Shown piece after piece: positions 17,845-25,346 of a stretch of DNA of 64,000 nt. Within the stretch, counting starts at the first letter, position 1; the number at the start of each line of letters is the position of its first letter. This stretch comes from Candidatus Methylomirabilis sp. (GTDB lineage: Bacteria; Methylomirabilota; Methylomirabilia; Methylomirabilales; Methylomirabilaceae). A program made the position numbers and the translations under genes. The notes under the pieces are model-generated. The model saw only the letters and a list, made by a program, of their open reading frames with translations, ran no database searches and was not told where the DNA came from. The stretch lies in contig NZ_JAQUOY010000007.1 of NCBI RefSeq assembly GCF_028716865.1, positions 24,429 through 88,428 of the forward strand. The letters are read 5' to 3'.

Positions 17845-18420
17845 GTGATCAGGCGGCGGCCTCTCCTTACACGCATTCTGCTGGTCTGCCTGTTGCTGAT
17901 GGCAAGCAGCGTGGATGGGATGCTCCCCATCAGGATTACCCACGCCCAGCCATCGCCCATTGAATATCAGGTCAAGGCGGCCTTTCTCTATCAGTTCTTT
18001 AAATTCGTCGAGTGGCCCCCGCAGGCGTTCCATGCCACCAACCAGACTATCTGCATCGGAGTGGTTGATGGGGGGCCCATGGCGAGCGCGCTTCAGTCCG
18101 TTGAGGGCAAGGAGGCCAAGGGCCGCCGAGTCGTCGTCAAACGGTTTAAGGAACCGGAGGAGCTGGAATTCTGCCATATTCTGTTCATCAGCTCCGGGAT
18201 GGAAGACCGCATGGCGGAGATTCTGGATCGGCTGAAGGGGACAAGCACGTTGACGGTCAGTGATATCGACGGGTTTGCCAGGCGCGGCGGGATGATCAAC
18301 TTCATCACGGTCGAGAACAAGATCCAGTTCGAGATCAACGTCGAGGCCGCCGAGCGGGCGAAGCTGCAGATCAGCTCGCATCTGCTCAGGCTGGCGCGAA
18401 TCGTATCGGGGGGACGCTGA
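17845..18420 (+). CDS. YfiR family periplasmic protein (DUF4154)
   Basis: A 191-residue protein starting at a GTG three bases after the receptor stop. It has a signal peptide (LLTRILLVCLLLMASSVDGM) and the DUF4154 core: YQVKAAFLYQFFKFVEWPPQAF, ICIGVVDGGP, CHILFISSG, STLTVSDIDGFARRGGMINF and KIQFEINVEAAERAKLQISSHLLRLARIV. In Pseudomonas, YfiR holds the CHASE8 diguanylate cyclase YfiN inactive. Here the following gene has a CHASE8-like sensor fused to a histidine kinase, so YfiR probably controls that kinase instead. The pairing is inferred from gene order and homology. Confidence 0.88.
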   Translation: MIRRRPLLTRILLVCLLLMASSVDGMLPIRITHAQPSPIEYQVKAAFLYQFFKFVEWPPQAFHATNQTICIGVVDGGPMASALQSVEGKEAKGRRVVVKRFKEPEELEFCHILFISSGMEDRMAEILDRLKGTSTLTVSDIDGFARRGGMINFITVENKIQFEINVEAAERAKLQISSHLLRLARIVSGGR

Positions 18421-18421
18421 G

Positions 18422-19984
18422 ATGCGCCTGTTCCGGGATGTCCCCATCCAGAAAAAGCTGAGGCGCATCACCATGCTGACCACCAGCGTCGCGCTCTTAT
18501 TGACCGGCGTGGCCCTTGTCGTCTATGAGTTAGTGGCCTACCGCTCTGTTATGACCCGCGAGATGATGAGTTTGGCTGACGTCATCGGAGCGAACAGCGC
18601 AGCCGCCCTTACATTCAACGATCCAAAGGCCGCGGAAGAGACGCTGTCCGCATTGCGGAAGGACTCTCGGATCACGTTCGCGGCCATCTACACGAAGGAG
18701 GGGAAGGTCTTTGCTGTGTACCGGCGCCAACTGTTAGAGGAGGACGCGATTCCGGTTGCGCCCCTCGCAGATGGAAGTACAATAGAGCGAGGGCGCCTGA
18801 TCGTGTCTCATTCGATCATCCTCGACCAGGAGAAGATCGGAACACTGTACATCCAGGCCGACACGCAAGAGGCGTATGCTCGCCTGCGAGTCAGCGCCAT
18901 GATCATTCTTGGCGTGCTGTTGGCCTCCTCGCTGGTGGCGCTGTTCCTGGCTTCAAGACTCGAGGGCGTGATCTCTCAGCCGGTTCTGAGCCTTGCGCAT
19001 ACGGCAGCCATTGTGTCGGAGATGCAGGACTATTCGGTCCGGGTCGCCGGATCCGGTCAGGATGAACTGGGTCAACTGATCGATGGGTTCAACGAGATGT
19101 TGACACAGGTTCAGCGACGCGATATCGCCCTTCAGGAAGCGCGCGACCGACTCGAGGTCACGGTCGAAGAGCGCACACGAGAGCTGCAAGAGGCGAAACA
19201 GCGAGCCGAGGAGGCCTCTCGCCATAAGTCGTTATTCCTGTCCAATATGTCTCACGAACTCCGAACACCATTGAACTCTATCATCGGCTTTGCCTCGCTG
19301 CTTCAGGACCCTGCCGTCAGTTCCCTGAGCGAGAAAGAGATACGGTTCGCGAGGCATATTGTCATGAGTGGGGAGCACCTCCTTGCCCTGATTAATGATC
19401 TCCTTGACCTCTCCAAAGTTGAGGCGGGCAAGCTGGTTCTTCAACTCCACCCATTCCCTCTTCGGGAGGCTATCGAGGCGGCCATCTACGCCATTCGCCC
19501 GCAGGCCGAGCAGAAGCAACAGGTCCTCGAACTCTCGATGGACGACCCCATGCCGGTCATCAAGGCGGACGCCACCCGCTTCAGGCAGATCCTCTACAAC
19601 CTCCTTTCCAATGCCGTCAAGTTTACTCCAGCGGGCGGGCGGATCACCGTTACGGCAAAGATGGTTTCGAGCTCACAACCCAAAACCCTAGACCCTAAAC
19701 CCTATACCCTCGACCCCGGCGATTTCGTGGAGATCGCCGTAGCCGATACCGGGATCGGGATCAAGCGCGAGGACCTCGCCAGACTCTTCCAGGTGTTCAC
19801 CCAGCTTGAATCCGCCCTTACCAAGCAGTTCCAGGGTACTGGCCTTGGCCTGGCGCTGACGAAGCAACTCGTCGAGATGCATGGAGGATCGATCCGGGCG
19901 GAATCAGAGGGGGAAGGTCGAGGCAGTACCTTTACCGTCCGGCTTCCCCTACCCTCCCAAGAGCGTCCAGAGACGGGGGGATGA
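18422..19984 (+). CDS. Membrane sensor histidine kinase, CHASE8-like/HAMP/HisKA/HATPase
   Basis: A 520-residue kinase. TM1 is at about 18-38. A periplasmic CHASE8-like domain follows (GANSAAALTFNDPKAAEETL and AAIYTKEGKVFAVYRR), as in YfiN-type proteins, then TM2 at about 160-180, a HAMP segment, a coiled coil and HisKA with phospho-acceptor His278 (NMSHELRTPLNSIIG). The HATPase domain has the N box (LYNLLSNAVKFTPAGG), DTGIGI and GTGLGLALTKQLVEMHGGS. Between the N and G1 boxes lies an unusual insert (SQPKTLDPKPYTLDPGD) encoded by CCCTA-rich DNA (19671-19717). The gene starts two bases after yfiR. Its partner is likely the receiver encoded next. Confidence 0.92.
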   Translation: MRLFRDVPIQKKLRRITMLTTSVALLLTGVALVVYELVAYRSVMTREMMSLADVIGANSAAALTFNDPKAAEETLSALRKDSRITFAAIYTKEGKVFAVYRRQLLEEDAIPVAPLADGSTIERGRLIVSHSIILDQEKIGTLYIQADTQEAYARLRVSAMIILGVLLASSLVALFLASRLEGVISQPVLSLAHTAAIVSEMQDYSVRVAGSGQDELGQLIDGFNEMLTQVQRRDIALQEARDRLEVTVEERTRELQEAKQRAEEASRHKSLFLSNMSHELRTPLNSIIGFASLLQDPAVSSLSEKEIRFARHIVMSGEHLLALINDLLDLSKVEAGKLVLQLHPFPLREAIEAAIYAIRPQAEQKQQVLELSMDDPMPVIKADATRFRQILYNLLSNAVKFTPAGGRITVTAKMVSSSQPKTLDPKPYTLDPGDFVEIAVADTGIGIKREDLARLFQVFTQLESALTKQFQGTGLGLALTKQLVEMHGGSIRAESEGEGRGSTFTVRLPLPSQERPETGG

Positions 19985-19985
19985 T

Positions 19986-20360
19986 ATGACACCAGAGAAG
20001 ATTCTTGTGGTGGAAGATCACCCGCTGAACCGGGAGTTAGTAGTCATCGCTCTGCAAGCGCGCGGGTATACCGTCCTTGAGGCGGAGGATGGCTTTGGAC
20101 TGGTGGAGCGGGTCAAGGCCGAGCGGCCGGCCCTTATCATCATGGACCTGCAGCTTCCACGAATCGATGGTTTTACCCTTACTCAGCAGTTGAAGACCGA
20201 TGCGGAGACGCGGGATATTCCTGTTCTAGCCGCCAGCGCCTTTGCCAAGCCTGAAGACCAGGCGCGGGCGCTGGAAATTGGCTGTGCAACCTTCCTAGCC
20301 AAGCCCCTCAATCTAACAGTCCTTTTTGAGACCGTCGCCGGACTTCTGCGCAGGGCGTGA
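19986..20360 (+). CDS. Single-domain response regulator (receiver)
   Basis: A 124-residue stand-alone receiver with acidic pocket VVEDH, phospho-acceptor Asp54 (LIIMDLQLPRIDG), Thr/Ser switch region (VLAASAFAKPEDQ) and Lys in FLAKPLN. It has no output domain. It starts one base after the kinase stop, so the kinase is its probable donor. It resembles the receiver at 30670-31041, which follows the kinase of the second operon in the same way (LVVEDxPxNRELxxxxLxxxGY). Output must be by protein-protein interaction or onward phosphotransfer. Confidence 0.9.
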   Translation: MTPEKILVVEDHPLNRELVVIALQARGYTVLEAEDGFGLVERVKAERPALIIMDLQLPRIDGFTLTQQLKTDAETRDIPVLAASAFAKPEDQARALEIGCATFLAKPLNLTVLFETVAGLLRRA

Positions 20361-20390
20361 AGGGTGGAGAAGCGCCCCTTCAGTGCGAGG

Positions 20391-20419
20391 TTGACGGATC
20401 CCGGTCGATTCTCTAGGAT
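20391..20419 (+). promoter_or_regulatory. Promoter for hicB-hicA
   Basis: TTGACG (20391-20396), 17 bases, TAGGAT (20414-20419), placed 41 bases before the GTG start of the HicB-like antitoxin. Confidence 0.5.
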
Positions 20420-20459
20420 GGGAAATAGGGGAATAATCACCGAATCAGGAGGTGTCAGG

Positions 20460-20699
20460 GTGAAAACTTATCTTTTTCGAGTGGAGTTGCAACAGGAACA
20501 GGATGAGCGCTGGAGCGTGTGGATCCCAGCCCTCGCAGGTCTGGCAAGCTGGGGCCATACAAAAGAAGAAGCTCTGCGAAATATCCAGGACGCGGCGGAA
20601 GCCTATGTGGAGGACATGATTGAAGCGGGAGACCCGATCCCCCTCGAAGCGGGGCAGGTCGATGTTATTGAACGACCGGCAGTGGCCATTACCGTATGA
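20460..20699 (+). CDS. hicB: HicB-like antitoxin
   Basis: A 79-residue protein with the HicB partial RNase H-like fold: TYLFRVELQQEQDERWSVWI, PALAGLASWGHTKEEALRNI, and QDAAEAYVEDMIEAGDPIP. The GTG start at 20460 has AGGAGGTG upstream; longer in-frame starts from 20364 lack one. The stop overlaps the start of the toxin by four bases. The order (antitoxin first) is reversed from the classic hicA-hicB arrangement but is common for this subgroup. No DNA-binding domain is visible, so autoregulation would need another route. Confidence 0.82.
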   Translation: MKTYLFRVELQQEQDERWSVWIPALAGLASWGHTKEEALRNIQDAAEAYVEDMIEAGDPIPLEAGQVDVIERPAVAITV

Positions 20700-20935
20700 T
20701 CGAAGAGCTAAAGAGCGTCGCTGTCCGGAAGCTGATCCGGGCGCTGGAGCGCGACGGCTTTGTGTATCGACGACTCAAAGGTAGCCAGCGGATTTATCGG
20801 CATCCAGACGGTCGGCGAGTAGTCATCCACTACCACCACGGCGGAGACACGCTACCGGCCGGTACGCTCCAGCAACTCCTCGCAGCGGCCAACTGGAATA
20901 ATGCCACCCTTCGTCGCCTCGGTTTAATCAAGTAG
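20696..20935 (+). CDS. hicA: HicA-like toxin, with GSQ in place of GSH
   Basis: A 79-residue protein of the HicA double-stranded RNA-binding-like family (PF07927): KLIRALERDGFVYRRLKGSQ, RIYRHPDGRRVVIHYHHGGD, PAGTLQQLLAAANW. HicA toxins cut mRNA using a conserved His in the GSH motif; here that position is Gln (GSQRIYRHP). Nearby His residues (YRHP, HYHH) might take over, or the toxin may be weak. The ATGA overlap with hicB shows coupled translation. Confidence 0.8.
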   Translation: MIEELKSVAVRKLIRALERDGFVYRRLKGSQRIYRHPDGRRVVIHYHHGGDTLPAGTLQQLLAAANWNNATLRRLGLIK

Positions 20936-21285
20936 GTTCTTCAACACAAGCTCACTGTCGTAGGAACCGCCGCAGTATTCGTACCCTCATTACCGTCGCG
21001 CAGAAGCCCAACAGTCGCGGGTTCACCCTTCCCTGCCTTTCGCTATTCGCCAACGAACGCGCCATTTGGCCAGCGTACTATATTGTTTACATGACTTAAG
21101 TCAGATGTAGAAGTGTAGTATATAACTGCTTTATGGATGATCTAACTGTTCATAGAGATAGCGATACTCTATAGACCGCATAAGAAATAATAGTTGACAA
21201 TACGATTGAATAAGGTAGTATTACTCACTTATTGAGGCTTCATCCGTCGATAAGACTCATCGGTTGTCCTTCACCAGGGTGGCGC
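20936..21285. other. Intergenic region before the chemosensory operon
   Basis: 350 bases. The first ~120 show no feature. From about 21060 the sequence becomes AT-rich, with a promoter at 21194-21221 and a ~60-base leader. No gene was found. A TTG in frame with the first CheW gene at 21232 is not supported by a Shine-Dalgarno. Confidence 0.5.
21194..21221 (+). promoter_or_regulatory. Promoter of Wsp-like chemosensory operon
   Basis: TTGACA (21194-21199), 16 bases, TAGTAT (21216-21221). It lies in a context shared with the promoter at 15560: GACCGCATAAGA upstream and ACGATTGAATA within the spacer. About 65 bases separate it from the first coding start. Confidence 0.6.
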
Positions 21286-21786
21286 ATGGCGATGAATTGT
21301 GGCCCGGTGGATCATGCCGTTCAGAGTCCAGTGATCACGTTGATCGTCTTCGACATCGATGGGCAGCGCTATGCCTTGCCGCTGCACGATGTTGAGCGGG
21401 TCTTGCCGATGGTCGCGGTATCGCCGCTGCCGCAGGCCCCGGCGGTGGTCCTCGGCGTGATGAACCTCCATGGTCAGGTGATTCCGGTCCTCGACCTCCG
21501 GCGCCACTTTGGCCTGCCCATTCGCGACTACGGTCTGACTGCCCGCCTGCTGGTGATCCGGACTTCCCGCCGAATCCTGACCTTGGCGGTCGATGAGGTG
21601 TTGGGGGTGAGGGAGATTGCGCAGGAGACCATCACCAGGCCGGACGCGCTCCTCTCCGGGATCGGTCACGTGGCTGGAATCGTCACGCTCGCCGACGGCC
21701 TCCTCTTCATCCACGATGTGGAAGCGTGCCTCTCGCTGGATGAAGAACAACGCCTCACGACAGCCTTGGAAGGGATAGGGGTATGA
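21286..21786 (+). CDS. CheW-like coupling protein (WspB position)
   Basis: A 166-residue single CheW domain: TLIVFDIDGQRYALPLHDVE, VLGVMNLHGQVIPVLDLRRHFG, RLLVIRTSRRILTLAVDEVLGV, VAGIVTLADGLLFIHDVEACLS. It docks receptors to the CheA kinase. The ATG at 21286 is chosen because the upstream TTG at 21232 has no ribosome site; Met at 21292 is also possible. It is the first gene of an operon in the order CheW, CheR-TPR, CheW, MCP, CheA-REC, CheB, the gene set of the Pseudomonas Wsp system. Its stop overlaps cheR. Confidence 0.88.
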   Translation: MAMNCGPVDHAVQSPVITLIVFDIDGQRYALPLHDVERVLPMVAVSPLPQAPAVVLGVMNLHGQVIPVLDLRRHFGLPIRDYGLTARLLVIRTSRRILTLAVDEVLGVREIAQETITRPDALLSGIGHVAGIVTLADGLLFIHDVEACLSLDEEQRLTTALEGIGV

Positions 21787-23192
21787 GACTGTCGGAGGAG
21801 TTGTGCCTTCAGGCGCAGGCGCTCATTGCCGGCCGTTTGGGTCTGGACTTCTCCAAAGGACGCCAAGCCGACTTAGAGCGGGGTCTCGTCCAAGCCTGTC
21901 AAACCTCATCCGTCTCCGCGCCGGAGACGTATCTGGCCCGGCTCGCGACCTTGCCGGATGAGAGCGCAGAGTGGAGGCGGCTGGCGAGCCACCTGACCGT
22001 GGGCGAGACCTATTTCTTCCGCGATCGCGCCCTCTTCGAGGCGTTGGAGCAGCACGTTCTCCCATCGCTTATTACCGGCCGCCGGACGGAGAGACACTTC
22101 CGGCTCCGGCTCTGGAGCGCCGGATGCGCGACCGGAGAAGAGCCTTACTCTCTCGCCATTCTGCTGGATCGTCTACTCCCCGATCTCTCCGACTGGGCCA
22201 TCACAATCCTGGCCACCGACATCAATCCTGACGCTCTTGAGGCAGCCCGGCGAGGATGCTACCGGGAATGGTCCTTCCGGGAGACTCCTCAGTGGCTTCG
22301 CGACCGCTATTTCCACCGCCGGAGCGCGGAGACGTTCGAGATGGATCCAAGGATTCGGCGGATGGTCACCTTTGCGCCACTCAACCTGGCCAAGGATGGC
22401 TATCCGGGCGTGGTGACCAACACGAGCGCCATGGACCTGATCCTGTGCCGCAACGTGCTGATGTACTTCACCCGTGAGGCTCAACAGGCGGCTGCGGCCT
22501 TACTCGAACGGGCGCTGGTAAAGGAAGGATGGCTGGCGGTGAGCCCTGCCGAGGCGTCAGCCGAACTCTACCGCCCGTTGGTGACTGTCACGTTCCCCGC
22601 CGCCATCCTTTACCGGAAAGGGGAAGGCTTCGCCGCTACTCTTCCGCTTTCCAGCTTCAGCTTCGCTCCGGAAGCGGATGGCGGGTGGCGGGTGGCAGAC
22701 AGCCCGATACCGGAGCCACGGCACATGGAGCAAGCGGATCCGCCTATGCTCTCGGCAGCAAAGCCAACCGAGGCGTCGCCAGAAACGCCATCCGATCTCC
22801 ATCGCGCCCAGGCCCTGGCTGACCAAGGTAAGCTCGAGGCGGCTCGCGAGCTGTGCGAGGCCGCGCTGACGCGGGATTGCCTGGACCCTGAGGCGCACCT
22901 GCTGCTGGCCGCAGTCTGTCATGAGCGAGGAGACATCCCGTCGGCTCTGGAAGCCCTTCGGCGGGCCATCTACCTGGCCCCGGACTCCGCCGCCGCCCAC
23001 TTTCTTCTGGGCAGCCTCCTCCTGCGGCAGGGACAGCGCAAGCGGGGGCGGCGCTCGATGGAGACCGTCGTGAGCCTGCTGAATTCCATCCCGCGCGATG
23101 AGACAGTGGCGGGCGGCGGCGGCCTGACCGCCGGCCGGCTGCTTGAGACGGCCAGGGCGTATCTGGAGATGGTTGAAGCGGGGGTTGGGTGA
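21783..23192 (+). CDS. CheR-type methyltransferase with TPR repeats (WspC-like)
   Basis: A 469-residue SAM-dependent methyltransferase. The N-terminal helical domain and catalytic domain show FRLRLWSAGCATGEEPYSLAI (SAM site), ILATDINPDALEAARRGCY and DLILCRNVLMYFT. A Pro-rich linker (about 285-330) leads to about three TPR-like repeats (residues 335-430: AQALADQGKLEAARELCEAA and ALEALRRAIYLAPDSAAAHF). TPR-bearing CheR proteins such as WspC and FrzF methylate the receptor in alternative-function chemosensory systems. ATGA overlap with the CheW gene. The C-terminal end and the following spacer contain a G-run segment (about 23180-23236). Confidence 0.92.
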   Translation: MRLSEELCLQAQALIAGRLGLDFSKGRQADLERGLVQACQTSSVSAPETYLARLATLPDESAEWRRLASHLTVGETYFFRDRALFEALEQHVLPSLITGRRTERHFRLRLWSAGCATGEEPYSLAILLDRLLPDLSDWAITILATDINPDALEAARRGCYREWSFRETPQWLRDRYFHRRSAETFEMDPRIRRMVTFAPLNLAKDGYPGVVTNTSAMDLILCRNVLMYFTREAQQAAAALLERALVKEGWLAVSPAEASAELYRPLVTVTFPAAILYRKGEGFAATLPLSSFSFAPEADGGWRVADSPIPEPRHMEQADPPMLSAAKPTEASPETPSDLHRAQALADQGKLEAARELCEAALTRDCLDPEAHLLLAAVCHERGDIPSALEALRRAIYLAPDSAAAHFLLGSLLLRQGQRKRGRRSMETVVSLLNSIPRDETVAGGGGLTAGRLLETARAYLEMVEAGVG

Positions 23193-23223
23193 TGGGGGAT
23201 GGGGGACTGAAAGCTGATGACCG

Positions 23224-23829
23224 ATGGCTGATCGCTTAAATTGGCAAACGGCCTACTTGCGGCTGGAGCAAGCACGCCGAACTCTGGAAGCCGGCAGGAA
23301 TCCGCTCCCTGAAGAGGTCAAGCGAATCTTGAGGGACCGGGCTCAAGCACTGGCCAAGCCCTTGGCGGAGGTCCGAACCCCCGCAGAGGCGCTCGATTTG
23401 CTGGTCTTCTCGCTTCCGGGGGAGCGGTACGGCATTGAGACGGCTCACGTCCGGGGAGTGATTTCCCTCCGGGATCTGACGTCTGTGCCGTGCACGCCGC
23501 CGGTCATTCTCGGCGTTGTCAACTACCGGGGGCGCATCCTGCCGGTCCTGGACCTCCGAGGGCTGTTCAAGCTGCCTGGGCAAGGCATCACCGAGGGGGG
23601 CCGCGTTGTGGCGGTGGAGGCTGGAGGGATGACGTTCGGGATCTCCGCCGACGCCGTGGCAGGGACCATCCGGGTGGCGGCTCACGAGATCGCGCTCTCT
23701 CCGGTGACCCTCAGCGCCGGTCGCCATGCCTGCATCCGAGGTATTACGGGAGAAATGATCGCGGTCCTGGACCTGGAGGCGCTGGCTCGTGATCCGCGGA
23801 TCGTCGTCAACGAAGAGGTCGGTGGCTAG
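23224..23829 (+). CDS. CheW-like coupling protein with N-terminal extension (WspD-like)
   Basis: A 201-residue protein. A ~55-residue helical N-terminal extension (RLEQARRTLEAGRNPLPEEV) precedes a CheW domain (LLVFSLPGERYGIETAHVRG, ILGVVNYRGRILPVLDLRGLFKLP, GGMTFGISADAVAGTIRV). WspD likewise carries an N-terminal extension, and the position after CheR-TPR is the same. Two CheW proteins in one operon suggest mixed arrays or different affinities. The start lies 31 bases after the cheR stop. Confidence 0.88.
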   Translation: MADRLNWQTAYLRLEQARRTLEAGRNPLPEEVKRILRDRAQALAKPLAEVRTPAEALDLLVFSLPGERYGIETAHVRGVISLRDLTSVPCTPPVILGVVNYRGRILPVLDLRGLFKLPGQGITEGGRVVAVEAGGMTFGISADAVAGTIRVAAHEIALSPVTLSAGRHACIRGITGEMIAVLDLEALARDPRIVVNEEVGG

Positions 23830-23855
23830 GAGAGCGTCATGGATAGGAGAGTGCC

Positions 23856-25331
23856 ATGAAATGGACAGTGGGGCAGCGAATTACGGTCGGGTATACGGTG
23901 ATTCTGGTGCTCCTTGTGGTGGTGGCCGGAGTGGGGTACATTGCCCTCTCCCATACCGCTGAAACGTTCGAGACGGTGATCCACGCCCAGGAGAGAGATC
24001 TGGGGGCCGTGCGGAGGGCGGACGGCGCCATCGAGACGGCAAATCTTAGTTTCCTCCGTTACCTCCTCGTGGCGGACAAAAGAATCCTCAAGGATTTTGA
24101 GGAGGCGATCGCCGAGGCCCGCCGAGTCATGACAGAGTTACGGGATCAGGCTGCCATTGCAGAACTGAAGACCGGCTGGGGAGAGACGCTCAACCTCCTG
24201 AACGTCTGGGAAGAAGCAGCTCGGTCCTCGATGGCGGCCCAGGGGGCTGGTCGTCACGCTGACGCACTTCGCATACGTGCAGACCGGGTCCTACCCGTCC
24301 GGCAGCAGCGGGATGCCCTGGTCGCCCGCCTCGTTGAATTGCAAAGCGCTCGTACGAGAGAGGTCGCGCGATCAGCGGGTGCCGGGGCATCGCGGGCATT
24401 GTGGGCGATGCTCATCGTCTCAGGAGTCGCTCTCGCCTCCGGAGTTGTCATCGCCTGGGGGTTGACGCGCTCGATCACCGGCCCCCTGCGCCAAACGATC
24501 GGTACCCTGGCCTCCGCGTCCTCAGAGATCGTGGCGGCAACGACGCAGCAGGCTTCGGGGACAGCGGAAGAGGCGACGGCGGTTCAGGAGACCTCCACGA
24601 CGGTGGATGAAGTGAAGCAGACGGTGCAGGTGGCGGCGCAGAAGGCGCGAGGGGTGGCCGACGCCGCGCAGAAGACCGCGATGGTTTCCCAGGACGGACG
24701 GCGAGCCGTGGAGGAGAGCATCAAGGGGATGCAGGAGGCAAAAGAACGGATGGAGACTATCGCCGAGCGGATTTTGGCCCTGAGCGAGCAGGGACAGGCC
24801 ATCGGCGAAATCATCGCCAGCGTTAATGACCTTGCTGAACAGTCGAACCTTCTGGCCGTGAACGCCGCCATCGAGGCAGCCAAGGCCGGGGAAGCCGGGA
24901 AGGGCTTTGCCGTGGTCGCGGCCGAGGTCAAGGCGCTGGCCGAGCAGTCCAAGCAGGCGACGGCACAGGTACGGGGGATCCTGAACGAGATCCAGCGGGC
25001 GACGCAGGCGGCGGTGATGGCGGCCGAGCAGGGCGTCAAGGCCTCGGAGGCCGGGGTCGGCGTGGCAGGCCGAGGCGGCGAGGCTATCCGGCTCCTGGCC
25101 GAGAGCCTGACCGAGTCCGCCCAGGCGGCCCAGCAGATCGTGGCCTCGGCGCAGCAACAGGTAGCGGGGATGGATCAAGTAGCGCTGGCCATGCAGAATA
25201 TCCAGCAGGCCTCCACCCAGAACATGGCTTCGACGCGACAGGTGGAACAGGCCGCCCGGGCCCTGAACGAGCTGGCCGGAGGGCTCAAGGGGCTCGTCGG
25301 GGCTTCGGGCAATGGGCGGAGAGCCGGGTAA
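23856..25331 (+). CDS. Methyl-accepting chemotaxis protein (WspA-like receptor)
   Basis: A 491-residue receptor. TM1 is at about 10-31, followed by a periplasmic four-helix-bundle sensor (about 32-180) and TM2 ([20 protein letters not shown], about 183-203). The cytoplasmic signalling hairpin has its tip at [20 protein letters not shown], then [24 protein letters not shown] is reduced to a short stretch ([17 protein letters not shown]) and is much shorter than normal. No CheR-binding pentapeptide is seen at the C-terminus (NGRRAG). It feeds CheA through the two CheW proteins. The ligand or surface cue is unknown. Confidence 0.92.
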   Translation: MKWTVGQRITVGYTVILVLLVVVAGVGYIALSHTAETFETVIHAQERDLGAVRRADGAIETANLSFLRYLLVADKRILKDFEEAIAEARRVMTELRDQAAIAELKTGWGETLNLLNVWEEAARSSMAAQGAGRHADALRIRADRVLPVRQQRDALVARLVELQSARTREVARSAGAGASRALWAMLIVSGVALASGVVIAWGLTRSITGPLRQTIGTLASASSEIVAATTQQASGTAEEATAVQETSTTVDEVKQTVQVAAQKARGVADAAQKTAMVSQDGRRAVEESIKGMQEAKERMETIAERILALSEQGQAIGEIIASVNDLAEQSNLLAVNAAIEAAKAGEAGKGFAVVAAEVKALAEQSKQATAQVRGILNEIQRATQAAVMAAEQGVKASEAGVGVAGRGGEAIRLLAESLTESAQAAQQIVASAQQQVAGMDQVALAMQNIQQASTQNMASTRQVEQAARALNELAGGLKGLVGASGNGRRAG

Positions 25332-25346
25332 CAGAGAGTGTCAGCG

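Noticed and set aside
19671..19717. Telomere-like CCCTAAA repeat in the histidine kinase gene
   Set aside because: Only a few degenerate units within an open frame; better seen as an in-frame insertion related to other C-run segments than as a telomeric or assembly artefact.
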